NCBI GenBank assembly: GCA_950097015.1
Contig: CATNEN010000003.1
Span: 5,565,501 to 5,629,500 of the forward strand
Source of the DNA: Macrostomum hystrix
Taxonomy: Eukaryota; Platyhelminthes; Macrostomidae
Direction of reading: 5' to 3'
DNA length: 64,000 nucleotides
The notes beneath the pieces are model-generated. The model did no database searches. It saw only the letters and a list, made by a program, of their open reading frames with translations, and was not told the DNA's origin. Made by a program: the position numbers and the translations under genes. This document shows, one piece after another, positions 11,227 through 22,968 of this stretch; the stretch's first letter is position 1, and each line of letters opens with the position of its first letter.

Positions 11227-11277
11227 GTAATGGTTTCTGAAGCTTTTATGTCTTCATGTGATGTGCGAGACTTTTAG

Positions 11278-11620
11278 CTCCAGAAATTTTTTTAAGAAAA
11301 AGACAAAAAATCGAGTTTGCAGCTTTATGCGCATTTTTTGCAGTTGTTAGAAGGTAAAAGCCAGTTATAATTGTCTGTAAATTATTTTTAAGATTTTAGC
11401 ATTGATGTACCGTTTGAAGAAAAAAAAGTGGACAGTTTTTGTGAAGTGCATTGTTTTCTTAAATGCAAGAAATGCTACGAAATACAGTTTGATATCGCAT
11501 TTACTCTACTTTAAGCAGTGGGCATGGAGTTTTGTTTCAATTTTAGGTCAGCTTTTTTATCGGTAGTAAAAAGTAAAAACAAGAGATTTAGACTGGCTTG
11601 ACGCTGTTCATTTTCGAAAG
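11278..11620. other. 3' flank of the lectin gene
   Basis: AT-rich sequence between the 24-bp array and the lectin stop codon; probably includes the lectin 3' UTR read on the - strand. No other feature seen. Confidence 0.35.
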
Positions 11621-14600
11621 TTAATTTTTAGACACAAGCCCAGGTTCTTCAATCGCAGCGCTCGACATGGTTGTTGTAAACTCCGCATTGCTTTTCTGTG
11701 GGACAGAATTTTGCTTGTGAACTTTGCAGACAAATCTGTACCTTCGATAACACCGCTCACTGCGAAGACCTTCGCTAGAGAATGTGGCACAGTTCGTGCG
11801 ATTAAATTCTTGGTAATCTGGCACTTGTTCCAGGTGGCCGCTAGCCCAATGAGGATAGCTCGACAGCTCACCCGACAGATCTGTCCACCGGTAGCAAGCC
11901 TGGAGATCGGAGAATGAGTCAATTTGACATGAGACAGTGCCAGTCTCATGTGAGACAGTGCCAGTCTCATGTGAGAGAGTGCCAGTCTCATGTGAGACAG
12001 TGCCAGTCTCATGTGAGAGAGTGCCAGTCTCATGTGAGAGAGTACCAGTCTCATGTGAGACAGTGCCAGTCTCATGTGAGAGAGTGCCAGTCCAATGTGA
12101 GAGAGTACCAGTCTCATGTGAGAGAGTACCAGTCTCATGTGAGAGAGTGCCAGTCTCATGTGAGAGAGTGCCAGTCTCATGTGAGAGAGTGCCAGTCTCA
12201 TTTGAGAGAGTGCCAGTCTAATGTGAGAGAGTGCCAGTCTCATGTGAGAGAGTGCCAGTCTCATGTGAGAGAGTGCCAGTCTCATGTGAGACAGTGCCAG
12301 TCTCATGTGAGAGAGTGCCAGTCTAATGTGAGAGAGTACCAGTCTCATGTGAGAGAGTACCAGTCTCATGTGAGAGAGTGCCAGTCTCATGTGAGAGAGT
12401 GCCAGTCTCATGTGAGAGAGTGCCAGTCTCATGTGAGAGAGTGCCAGTCTCATGTGAGAGAGTACCAGTCTCATGTGAGAGAGTGCCAGTCTCATGTGAG
12501 AGAGTACCAGTCTCATGTGAGACAGTGCCAGTCTCATGTGAGAGAGTGCCAGTCTCATGTGAGAGAGTGCCAGTCTCATGTGAGAGAGTACCAGTCTCAT
12601 GTGAGAGAGTGCCAGTCTCATGTGAGAGAGTACCAGTCTCATGTGAGACACTGCCAGTCTCATGTGAGAGAGTGCCAGTCTCATGTGAAAGAGTACCAGT
12701 CTCATGTGAGAGAGTGCAAGTCTCATTTGAGAGAGTGCCAGTCTCATGTGAGAGAGTGCCAGTCTCATGTGAGACAGTGCCAGTCTCATGTGAGACAGTG
12801 CCAGTCTCATGTGAGACAGTGCCAGTCTCATGTGAGACAGTGCCAGTCTCATGTGAGACAGTGCCAGTCTCATGTGAGACAGTGCCAGTCTCATGTGAGA
12901 GAGTGCCAGTCTCATTTGAGAGAGTGCCAGTCTCATGTGAGAGAGTGCCAGTCTCATGTGAGAGAGTACCAGTCTCATGTGAGAGAGTGCCAGTCTCATG
13001 TGAGAGAGTGCCAGTCTAATGTGAGAGAGTACCAGTCTCATGTGAGAGAGTACCAGTCTCATGTGAGAGAGTACCAGTCTCATGTGAGAGAGTGCCAGTC
13101 TCATTTGAGAGAGTGCCAGTCTCATGTGAGAGAGTGCCAGTCTCATGTGAGAGAGTGCCAGTCTCATGTGAGAGAGTGCCAGTCTCATGTGACAGAGTGC
13201 CAGTCTCATGTGAGAGAGTGGCAGTCTAATGTGAGAGAGTGCCAGTCTCATGTGAGAGAGTGCCAGTCTCATGTGAGAGAGTGCCAGTCTCATGTGAGAG
13301 AGTGCCAGTCTCATTTGAGAGAGTGCCAGTCTCATGTGAGAGAGTGCCAGTCTCATGTGAGAGAGTGCCAGTCTAATGTGAGAGAGTACCAGTCTCATGT
13401 GAGAGAGTACCAGTCTCATGTGAGAGAGTGCCAGTCTCATGTGAGAGAGTGCCAGTCTCATGTGAGAGAGTGCCAGTCTCATGTGAGAGAGTACCAGTCT
13501 CATGTGAGAGAGTGCCAGTCTCATGTGAGAGAGTACCAGTCTCATGTGAGACAGTGCCAGTCTCATGTGAGAGAGTGCCAGTCTCATGTGAGAGAGTGCC
13601 AGTCTCATGTGAGAGAGTACCAGTCTCATGTGAGAGAGTGCCAGTCTCATGTGAGAGAGTACCAGTCTCATGTGAGACACTGCCAGTCTCATGTGAGAGA
13701 GTGCCAGTCTCATGTGAAAGAGTACCAGTCTCATGTGAGAGAGTGCAAGTCTCATTTGAGAGAGTGCCAGTCTCATGTGAGAGAGTGCCAGTCTCATGTG
13801 AGACAGTGCCAGTCTCATGTGAGACAGTGCCAGTCTCATGTGAGACAGTGCCAGTCTCATGTGAGACAGTGCCAGTCTCATGTGAGACAGTGCCAGTCTC
13901 ATGTGAGACAGTGCCAGTCTCATGTGAGAGAGTGCCAGTCTCATTTGAGAGAGTGCCAGTCTCATGTGAGAGAGTGCCAGTCTCATGTGAGAGAGTACCA
14001 GTCTCATGTGAGAGAGTGCCAGTCTCATGTGAGAGAGTGCCAGTCTAATGTGAGAGAGTACCAGTCTCATGTGAGAGAGTACCAGTCTCATGTGAGAGAG
14101 TACCAGTCTCATGTGAGAGAGTGCCAGTCTCATTTGAGAGAGTGCCAGTCTCATGTGAGAGAGTGCCAGTCTCATGTGAGAGAGTGCCAGTCTCATGTGA
14201 GAGAGTGCCAGTCTCATGTGACAGAGTGCCAGTCTCATGTGAGAGAGTGGCAGTCTAATGTGAGAGAGTGCCAGTCTCATGTGAGAGAGTGCCAGTCTCA
14301 TGTGAGAGAGTGCCAGTCTCATGTGAGAGAGTGCCAGTCTCATTTGAGAGAGTGCCAGTCTCATGTGAGAGAGTGCCAGTCTCATGTGAGAGAGTGCCAG
14401 TCTCATATGAGAGAGTGCCAGTCTCATGTGAGAGAGTGCCAGTCTCATGTGAGAGAGTGCCAGTCCAATGTGAGAGAGTACCAGTCTCATGTGAGAGAGT
14501 ACCAGTCTCATGTGAGAGAGTGCCAGTCTCATGTGAGAGAGTGCCAGTCTCATGTGAGAGAGTGCCAGTCTCATTTGAGAGAGTGCCAGTCTAATGTGAG

Positions 14601-17600
14601 AGAGTGCCAGTCTCATGTGAGAGAGTGCCAGTCTCATGTGAGAGAGTGCCAGTCTCATGTGAGACAGTGCCAGTCTCATGTGAGAGAGTGCCAGTCTAAT
14701 GTGAGAGAGTACCAGTCTCATGTGAGAGAGTACCAGTCTCATGTGAGAGAGTGCCAGTCTCATGTGAGAGAGTGCCAGTCTCATGTGAGAGAGTGCCAGT
14801 CTCATGTGAGAGAGTGCCAGTCTCATGTGAGAGAGTACCAGTCTCATGTGAGAGAGTGCCAGTCTCATGTGAGAGAGTACCAGTCTCATGTGAGACAGTG
14901 CCAGTCTCATGTGAGAGAGTGCCAGTCTCATGTGAGAGAGTGCCAGTCTCATGTGAGAGAGTACCAGTCTCATGTGAGAGAGTGCCAGTCTCATGTGAGA
15001 GAGTACCAGTCTCATGTGAGACACTGCCAGTCTCATGTGAGAGAGTGCCAGTCTCATGTGAAAGAGTACCAGTCTCATGTGAGAGAGTGCAAGTCTCATT
15101 TGAGAGAGTGCCAGTCTCATGTGAGAGAGTGCCAGTCTCATGTGAGACAGTGCCAGTCTCATGTGAGACAGTGCCAGTCTCATGTGAGACAGTGCCAGTC
15201 TCATGTGAGACAGTGCCAGTCTCATGTGAGACAGTGCCAGTCTCATGTGAGACAGTGCCAGTCTCATGTGAGAGAGTGCCAGTCTCATTTGAGAGAGTGC
15301 CAGTCTCATGTGAGAGAGTGCCAGTCTCATGTGAGAGAGTACCAGTCTCATGTGAGAGAGTGCCAGTCTCATGTGAGAGAGTGCCAGTCTCATGTGAGAG
15401 AGTACCAGTCTCATGTGAGAGAGTGCCAGTCTCATGTGAGAGAGTGCCAGTCTCATGTGAGAGAGTACCAGTCTCATGTGAGAGAGTGCCAGTCTCATGT
15501 GAGAGAGTGCCAGTCTAATGTGAGAGAGTACCAGTCTCATGTGAGAGAGTACCAGTCTCATGTGAGAGAGTACCAGTCTCATGTGAGAGAGTGCCAGTCT
15601 CATTTGAGAGAGTGCCAGTCTCATGTGAGAGAGTGCCAGTCTCATGTGAGACAGTGCCAGTCTCATGTGAGAGAGTGCCAGTCTAATGTGAGAGAGTACC
15701 AGTCTCATGTGAGAGAGTACCAGTCTCATGTGAGAGAGTGCCAGTCTCATGTGAGAGAGTGCCAGTCTCATGTGAGAGAGTGCCAGTCTCATGTGAGAGA
15801 GTACCAGTCTCATGTGAGAGAGTGCCAGTCTCATGTGAGAGAGTACCAGTCTCATGTGAGACAGTGCCAGTCTCATGTGAGAGAGTGCCAGTCTCATGTG
15901 AGAGAGTGCCAGTCTCATGTGAGAGAGTACCAGTCTCATGTGAGAGAGTGCCAGTCTCATGTGAGAGAGTACCAGTCTCATGTGAGACACTGCCAGTCTC
16001 ATGTGAGAGAGTGCCAGTCTCATGTGAAAGAGTACCAGTCTCATGTGAGAGAGTGCAAGTCTCATTTGAGAGAGTGCCAGTCTCATGTGAGAGAGTGCCA
16101 GTCTCATGTGAGACAGTGCCAGTCTCATGTGAGACAGTGCCAGTCTCATGTGAGACAGTGCCAGTCTCATGTGAGACAGTGCCAGTCTCATGTGAGACAG
16201 TGCCAGTCTCATGTGAGAGAGTGGCAGTCTAATGTGAGAGAGTGCCAGTCTCATGTGAGAGAGTGCCAGTCTCATGTGAGAGAGTGCCAGTCTCATGTGA
16301 GAGAGTGCCAGTCTCATTTGAGAGAGTGCCAGTCTCATGTGAGAGAGTGCCAGTCTCATGTGAGAGAGTGCCAGTCTCATATGAGAGAGTGCCAGTCTCA
16401 TGTGAGAGAGTGCCAGTCTCATGTGAGAGAGTGCCAGTCTAATGTGAGAGAGTACCAGTCTCATGTGAGAGAGTACCAGTCTCATGTGAGAGAGTACCAG
16501 TCTCATGTGAGAGAGTGCCAGTCTCATTTGAGAGAGTGCCAGTCTCATGTGAGAGAGTGCCAGTCTCATGTGAGAGAGTGCCAGTCTCATGTGAGAGAGT
16601 GCCAGTCTCATGTGACAGAGTGCCAGTCTCATGTGAGAGAGTGGCAGTCTAATGTGAGAGAGTGCCAGTCTCATGTGAGAGAGTGCCAGTCTCATGTGAG
16701 AGAGTGCCAGTCTCATGTGAGAGAGTGCCAGTCTCATTTGAGAGAGTGCCAGTCTCATGTGAGAGAGTGCCAGTCTCATGTGAGAGAGTGCCAGTCTCAT
16801 ATGAGAGAGTGCCAGTCTCATGTGAGAGAGTGCCAGTCTCATGTGAGAGAGTGCCAGTCCAATGTGAGAGAGTACCAGTCTCATGTGAGAGAGTACCAGT
16901 CTCATGTGAGAGAGTGCCAGTCTCATGTGAGAGAGTGCCAGTCTCATGTGAGAGAGTGCCAGTCTCATTTGAGAGAGTGCCAGTCTAATGTGAGAGAGTG
17001 CCAGTCTCATGTGAGAGAGTGCCAGTCTCATGTGAGAGAGTGCCAGTCTCATGTGAGACAGTGCCAGTCTCATGTGAGAGAGTGCCAGTCTAATGTGAGA
17101 GAGTACCAGTCTCATGTGAGAGAGTACCAGTCTCATGTGAGAGAGTGCCAGTCTCATGTGAGAGAGTGCCAGTCTCATGTGAGAGAGTGCCAGTCTCATG
17201 TGAGAGAGTGCCAGTCTCATGTGAGAGAGTACCAGTCTCATGTGAGAGAGTGCCAGTCTCATGTGAGAGAGTACCAGTCTCATGTGAGACAGTGCCAGTC
17301 TCATGTGAGAGAGTGCCAGTCTCATGTGAGAGAGTGCCAGTCTCATGTGAGAGAGTACCAGTCTCATGTGAGAGAGTGCCAGTCTCATGTGAGAGAGTAC
17401 CAGTCTCATGTGAGACACTGCCAGTCTCATGTGAGAGAGTGCCAGTCTCATGTGAAAGAGTACCAGTCTCATGTGAGAGAGTGCAAGTCTCATTTGAGAG
17501 AGTGCCAGTCTCATGTGAGAGAGTGCCAGTCTCATGTGAGACAGTGCCAGTCTCATGTGAGACAGTGCCAGTCTCATGTGAGACAGTGCCAGTCTCATGT

Positions 17601-20600
17601 GAGACAGTGCCAGTCTCATGTGAGAGAGTGCCAGTCTAATGTGAGAGAGTACCAGTCTCATGTGAGAGAGTACCAGTCTCATGTGAGAGAGTGCCAGTCT
17701 CATGTGAGAGAGTGCCAGTCTCATGTGAGAGAGTGCCAGTCTCATGTGAGAGAGTACCAGTCTCATGTGAGAGAGTGCCAGTCTCATGTGAGAGAGTACC
17801 AGTCTCATGTGAGACAGTGCCAGTCTCATGTGAGAGAGTGCCAGTCTCATGTGAGAGAGTGCCAGTCTCATGTGAGAGAGTACCAGTCTCATGTGAGAGA
17901 GTGCCAGTCTCATGTGAGAGAGTACCAGTCTCATGTGAGACACTGCCAGTCTCATGTGAGAGAGTGCCAGTCTCATGTGAAAGAGTACCAGTCTCATGTG
18001 AGAGAGTGCAAGTCTCATTTGAGAGAGTGCCAGTCTCATGTGAGAGAGTGCCAGTCTCATGTGAGACAGTGCCAGTCTCATGTGAGACAGTGCCAGTCTC
18101 ATGTGAGACAGTGCCAGTCTCATGTGAGACAGTGCCAGTCTCATGTGAGACAGTGCCAGTCTCATGTGAGACAGTGCCAGTCTCATGTGAGAGAGTGCCA
18201 GTCTCATTTGAGAGAGTGCCAGTCTCATGTGAGAGAGTGCCAGTCTCATGTGAGAGAGTACCAGTCTCATGTGAGAGAGTGCCAGTCTCATGTGAGAGAG
18301 TGCCAGTCTAATGTGAGAGAGTACCAGTCTCATGTGAGAGAGTACCAGTCTCATGTGAGAGAGTACCAGTCTCATGTGAGAGAGTGCCAGTCTCATTTGA
18401 GAGAGTGCCAGTCTCATGTGAGAGAGTGCCAGTCTCATGTGAGAGAGTGCCAGTCTCATGTGAGAGAGTGCCAGTCTCATGTGACAGAGTGCCAGTCTCA
18501 TGTGAGAGAGTGGCAGTCTAATGTGAGAGAGTGCCAGTCTCATGTGAGAGAGTGCCAGTCTCATGTGAGAGAGTGCCAGTCTCATGTGAGAGAGTGCCAG
18601 TCTCATTTGAGAGAGTGCCAGTCTCATGTGAGAGAGTGCCAGTCTCATGTGAGAGAGTGCCAGTCTCATATGAGAGAGTGCCAGTCTCATGTGAGAGAGT
18701 GCCAGTCTCATGTGAGAGAGTGCCAGTCCAATGTGAGAGAGTACCAGTCTCATGTGAGAGAGTACCAGTCTCATGTGAGAGAGTGCCAGTCTCATGTGAG
18801 AGAGTGCCAGTCTCATGTGAGAGAGTGCCAGTCTCATTTGAGAGAGTGCCAGTCTAATGTGAGAGAGTGCCAGTCTCATGTGAGAGAGTGCCAGTCTCAT
18901 GTGAGAGAGTGCCAGTCTCATGTGAGACAGTGCCAGTCTCATGTGAGAGAGTGCCAGTCTAATGTGAGAGAGTACCAGTCTCATGTGAGAGAGTACCAGT
19001 CTCATGTGAGAGAGTGCCAGTCTCATGTGAGAGAGTGCCAGTCTCATGTGAGAGAGTGCCAGTCTCATGTGAGAGAGTGCCAGTCTCATGTGAGAGAGTA
19101 CCAGTCTCATGTGAGAGAGTGCCAGTCTCATGTGAGAGAGTACCAGTCTCATGTGAGACAGTGCCAGTCTCATGTGAGAGAGTGCCAGTCTCATGTGAGA
19201 GAGTGCCAGTCTCATGTGAGAGAGTACCAGTCTCATGTGAGAGAGTGCCAGTCTCATGTGAGAGAGTACCAGTCTCATGTGAGACACTGCCAGTCTCATG
19301 TGAGAGAGTGCCAGTCTCATGTGAAAGAGTACCAGTCTCATGTGAGAGAGTGCAAGTCTCATTTGAGAGAGTGCCAGTCTCATGTGAGAGAGTGCCAGTC
19401 TCATGTGAGACAGTGCCAGTCTCATGTGAGACAGTGCCAGTCTCATGTGAGACAGTGCCAGTCTCATGTGAGACAGTGCCAGTCTCATGTGAGACAGTGC
19501 CAGTCTCATGTGAGACAGTGCCAGTCTCATGTGAGAGAGTGCCAGTCTCATTTGAGAGAGTGCCAGTCTCATGTGAGAGAGTGCCAGTCTCATGTGAGAG
19601 AGTACCAGTCTCATGTGAGAGAGTGCCAGTCTCATGTGAGAGAGTGCCAGTCTAATGTGAGAGAGTACCAGTCTCATGTGAGAGAGTACCAGTCTCATGT
19701 GAGAGAGTACCAGTCTCATGTGAGAGAGTGCCAGTCTCATTTGAGAGAGTGCCAGTCTCATGTGAGAGAGTGCCAGTCTCATGTGAGAGAGTGCCAGTCT
19801 CATGTGAGAGAGTGCCAGTCTCATGTGACAGAGTGCCAGTCTCATGTGAGAGAGTGGCAGTCTAATGTGAGAGAGTGCCAGTCTCATGTGAGAGAGTGCC
19901 AGTCTCATGTGAGAGAGTGCCAGTCTCATGTGAGAGAGTGCCAGTCTCATTTGAGAGAGTGCCAGTCTCATGTGAGAGAGTGCCAGTCTCATGTGAGAGA
20001 GTGCCAGTCTCATATGAGAGAGTGCCAGTCTCATGTGAGAGAGTGCCAGTCTCATGTGAGAGAGTGCCAGTCTCATGTGAGAGAGTGCCAGTCTCATGTG
20101 AGAGAGTGCCAGTCTCATGTGAGAGAGTGCCAGTCTCATGTGAGAGAGTGCCAGTCTCATGTGAGAGAGTACCAGTCTCATGTGAGAGAGTACCAGTCTC
20201 ATGTGAGAGAGTGCCAGTCTCATTTGAGAGAGTGCCACTCTCATGTGAGAGAGTGCCAGTCTCATGTGAGAGAGTGCCAGTCTCATGTGAGAGAGTACCA
20301 GTCTCATGTGAGACAGTGCCAGTCTCATGTGAGAGAGTGCCAGTCTCATGTGAGAGAGTGCCAGTCTCATGTGAGAGAGTGCCAGTCTCATGTGAAAATG
20401 AATAAATTGCTACGATCGCATGGCATACCCCAGATGCTTTAATTGGCTCTGAATTTTTCGATCGCCTGCAAGGTTGCTGTCTAATTAGGCCAATCCAGAC
20501 CTGTCCTAAGTGACAAGTGTTAGTGTTCAATTCCAAGGTTGCAATAAACTTCGCCTCTGCTTGGCTGTGCACAGAAGCTAGGTGGCCCTTGAACTTTTCC

Positions 20601-21518
20601 TCGCAATACAGATTGGCGTCAACGAAGCTCGTGGCAAAGTCGGACAGCCAGTAGCAATGGTCGCCGTAGTGCTCCATCGGTAATTGACACCTGGAAAGAA
20701 TTGGATTGCCAGGAGAGAAACATAGTTACTGGGCAAAACGCTTAAATTCCTAGTCCTTCAGTCCATGTATTTTAGGACCGGCTATGCCAATGACTGTGCA
20801 ATCTGGTACTGGTGTGGTCTAGGTGTGATTTTGTATCTATCTAACTATTGAACAAAGCGCATTTGCAAGGTGTATATGCGAACAGTTTATAGTAGCCAAT
20901 TCTCGACCGGGTCTTGCATACGAATGGCAGCCTCTCGTGGTAGTGCGTGTTGAACCATAATCGATTTTCAGCTCGAAGCGCTCCGGCATGGTTATCCAAG
21001 GCCAGGTCTATGGCCTGCACTGCTGTCTTGTTGAGCTTAGTCGGCTGAAATGATCCGCTATTTTCCTTGACTTGATCCGACTCACTGTCGGTCCATTTGT
21101 AGGTGGATGGATCAGAAACGCGATAATATTCCGTGGCGAACCGTCCAATCCAGACACCGCGACAGTCAGTTAGTCTAGAAACCAGTTGATTCTCCTCCTG
21201 TGACCGGATGGAGACTAGATGGCCGCCCCAGGTGCGACAGGCCTTCTCAGCCGGGTACCAAGGAAGCTTAGTTAGCACGTATCGGTAGCAGTAGTCTCCC
21301 CGCTGCAGCCATGCTTCGTCAGCGGGCTCCGTCATCAGCTCACCTGCGTTGGACGCCGCAGTTGAGCTGTTGTTGGTGGATTCCGAGTCAACTATCAGAC
21401 TTTTAGAGGTTGGACACTGACCAAACGAAGGTGCTATCATTAGTTGGCTAATCAGTACAGTTAAGGCAAGAACTGCCAAGTTTTCCTGAATTTCCTGTCT
21501 TAAACCATGTCGATGCAT
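11621..21518 (-). CDS. Secreted protein with two C-type lectin-like domains (3 exons, ~383 aa)
   Basis: Exons on the - strand: 21518-20908, 20690-20429, 11899-11621; the phases match (2, then 0). Exon 1 encodes a hydrophobic signal segment (LAVLALTVLISQLMIAPSFG), an Asn/Ser-rich stretch and CTLD 1, from YCYRYVLTKLPWYPAEKAC through GGHLVSIRSQEEN and VWIGR to the closing FVCK. Exon 2 starts CTLD 2 (CYWLSDFATSF...GHLASVHSQAEA...VWIGL) and exon 3 finishes it (YRWTDLSGELSSYPHWASG...CYRRYRFVCKV). Neither domain keeps the EPN/QPD sugar-specificity triplet or a WND calcium motif, so carbohydrate binding is uncertain. The exon 1 donor (CCCG|GTCGAG) is weak although its phase fits; if wrong, exon 1 would be a separate one-domain gene ending at 20841. 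The exon 2 donor (GG|GTATG) and exon 3 acceptor (CTCCAG|GC) are good. The last intron is 8529 bp and almost all minisatellite. Role in immunity, mucus or adhesion is conjecture. Confidence 0.8.
11928..20395. repeat. 8.5-kb minisatellite of ~400 21-bp units, filling the last lectin intron
   Basis: The unit (+ strand) is GTGAGAGAGTGCC followed by AGTCTCAT, 21 bp. Variant bases occur at a few sites (GAG/CAG, TGCC/TACC, CAT/AAT, GTG/TTG). Because 21 is a multiple of three and the consensus has no stop in several frames, both strands carry artefactual open frames of about 2850-2930 codons (RECQSHV on +, MRLALSH on -). A rare variant, GTGAAAGAG, occurs at 12685, 13714, 15058, 16024, 17452, 17977 and 19321. 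The intervals are 1029, 1344, 966, 1428, 525 and 1344 bp, all exact multiples of 21 (49, 64, 46, 68, 25 and 64 units). The array therefore grew by duplication of large in-register blocks. It lies inside the intron 11900-20428. Confidence 0.97.
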
Positions 21519-22180
21519 GTTCTGAAGTCTTATTCAGCTAGATAATTCGTTCAGTAAAAGTGCAATCTCTTGGTTCAATGTCGCAGCTCGAGTGTGCCCT
21601 CGGGTGAAAATTTATTGTAAAGCCTTGCCCGTGGTTTACTTAGGCTAAAATGTCTATGGCACAAAAACAGTAATGCCCATGCTTTGCGGGCGTGCTGAAT
21701 ACCATAAACTAAACATATCTCATCACCTCTCAACTTTATTGAACCTTTTGTCATAGATTTGCCAGCGAAAGAATAATCAGTAGACTATTTTGTGCTTTAA
21801 GTACTCAGCACAGATGTGTCCGTTTGTAAAGATAAATTTGCTATTGAAAACTAAAAAAATGAAAGAATTTTAGGAATATTCAATCGTGAAAAGACCAAAG
21901 AAAACATGTATCAGTTATGTCAGCAAAACGTTTTTTTAGAAGACAGGATAATCAAAAAAATCTTTGACGATTAGGTAGATAACAATTTCAGGAATAAGTA
22001 GCCAAGTATGTCACTAAATGGGTCAAGGTAGGTCTTAAGAAAGGTCAGGAAGAGGTCATTAAATTGGTTTCAGAATTGGTAACCGAAAATTTCGCTAAAG
22101 TTTTGCTAATTGGGTCAGTAATTTGTCATTTATAGTTCAAGAGCAGGTCACTAAGTGATGACGAATAGGTCAAAACTAGG
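21519..22180. other. Upstream flank of the lectin gene
   Basis: The - strand promoter of the lectin gene should lie here; I see no convincing TATA box. From about 22020 the sequence contains degenerate GGTCA-type words (GGGTCAAGGTAGGTC, AGGTCAGGAAGAGGTCA) that grade into the 23-bp array. Confidence 0.4.
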
Positions 22181-22189
22181 TCAGGAACT

Positions 22190-22885
22190 GGTCACACAGC
22201 AAGTCAGGAGTGGGTCACACAGCAAGTCAGGAACGGGTCACACAGCAAGTCAGGAACGGGTCACACAGCAAGTCATGAACGGGTCACACAGCAAGTCAGG
22301 AACGGGTCACACAGCAAGTCAGGAACTGGTCACACAGGAAGTCAGTAACGGGTCACACAGCAAGTCAGGAACGGGTCACACAGCAAGTCAGGAACTGGTC
22401 ACACAGCAAGTCAGGAACTGGTCACACAGCAAGTCAGGAACGGGTCACACAGCAAGTCAGGAACGGGTCACACAGCAAGTCAGGAACGGGTCACACAGCA
22501 AGTCAGGAACGGGTCACACAGCAAGTCAGGAACTGGTCACACAGCAAGTCAGGAACTGGTCACACAGCAAGTCAGGAACGGGTCACACAGCAAGTCAGGA
22601 ACGGGTCACACAGCAAGTCAGGAACGGGTCACACAGCAAGTCAGGAACTGGTCACACAGCAAGTCAGGAACTGGTCACACAGCAAGTCAGGAACGGGTCA
22701 CACAGCAAGTCAGGAACGGGTCACACAGCAAGTCAGGAACTGGTCACACTGCAAGTCAGGAACGGGTCACACAGCAAGTCAGGAACTGGTCACACAGCAA
22801 GTCAGGAACGGGTCACACAGTAAGTCAGTAACGGGTCACACAGCAAGTCAGGAACGGGTCACACAGCAAGTCAGGAGTGGGTCAC
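22190..22885 (+). repeat. 23-bp minisatellite, ~30 copies
   Basis: Units are CACACAGCAAGTCAGGAAC followed by GGGT (or TGGT), 23 bp. The array lies between the 3' end of the acyltransferase gene and the lectin promoter. Because the unit length is not a multiple of three, the translation cycles every 23 residues. No stops arise, which explains the 222-codon open frame. Confidence 0.95.
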
Positions 22886-22909
22886 AAAAATAGGTCAGGA
22901 ATAGGTAAC

Positions 22910-22915
22910 TTTATT
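22910..22915 (-). promoter_or_regulatory. Poly(A) signal of the acyltransferase gene
   Basis: AATAAA on the - strand, about 54 bp past the stop codon at 22969. Confidence 0.55.
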
Positions 22916-22968
22916 TATAGTATTTTTTGGGTCACCATATAGTTTTGACCATGAATTGGGTCTTTAAT

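Noticed and set aside
10294-11277. 327-aa EADLATAP repeat protein
   Set aside because: The frame begins at a non-ATG codon, no promoter or domain is visible, and it is a pure 24-bp tandem repeat.
11608-20442. Giant repeat proteins of 2842-2927 aa on both strands
   Set aside because: They are translations of a 21-bp minisatellite lying in a lectin intron with good splice sites; open frames on both strands show this is a by-product of the unit.
20841-21518. Lectin exon 1 as a complete separate 225-aa gene
   Set aside because: Not excluded, but the phase-2 donor at 20907 joins cleanly to a second CTLD exon that lacks its own signal peptide, so one gene is the simpler reading.
22155-22885. CRISPR-like array
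   Set aside because: Units are contiguous 23-bp tandem copies with no unique spacers, in a eukaryotic genome.
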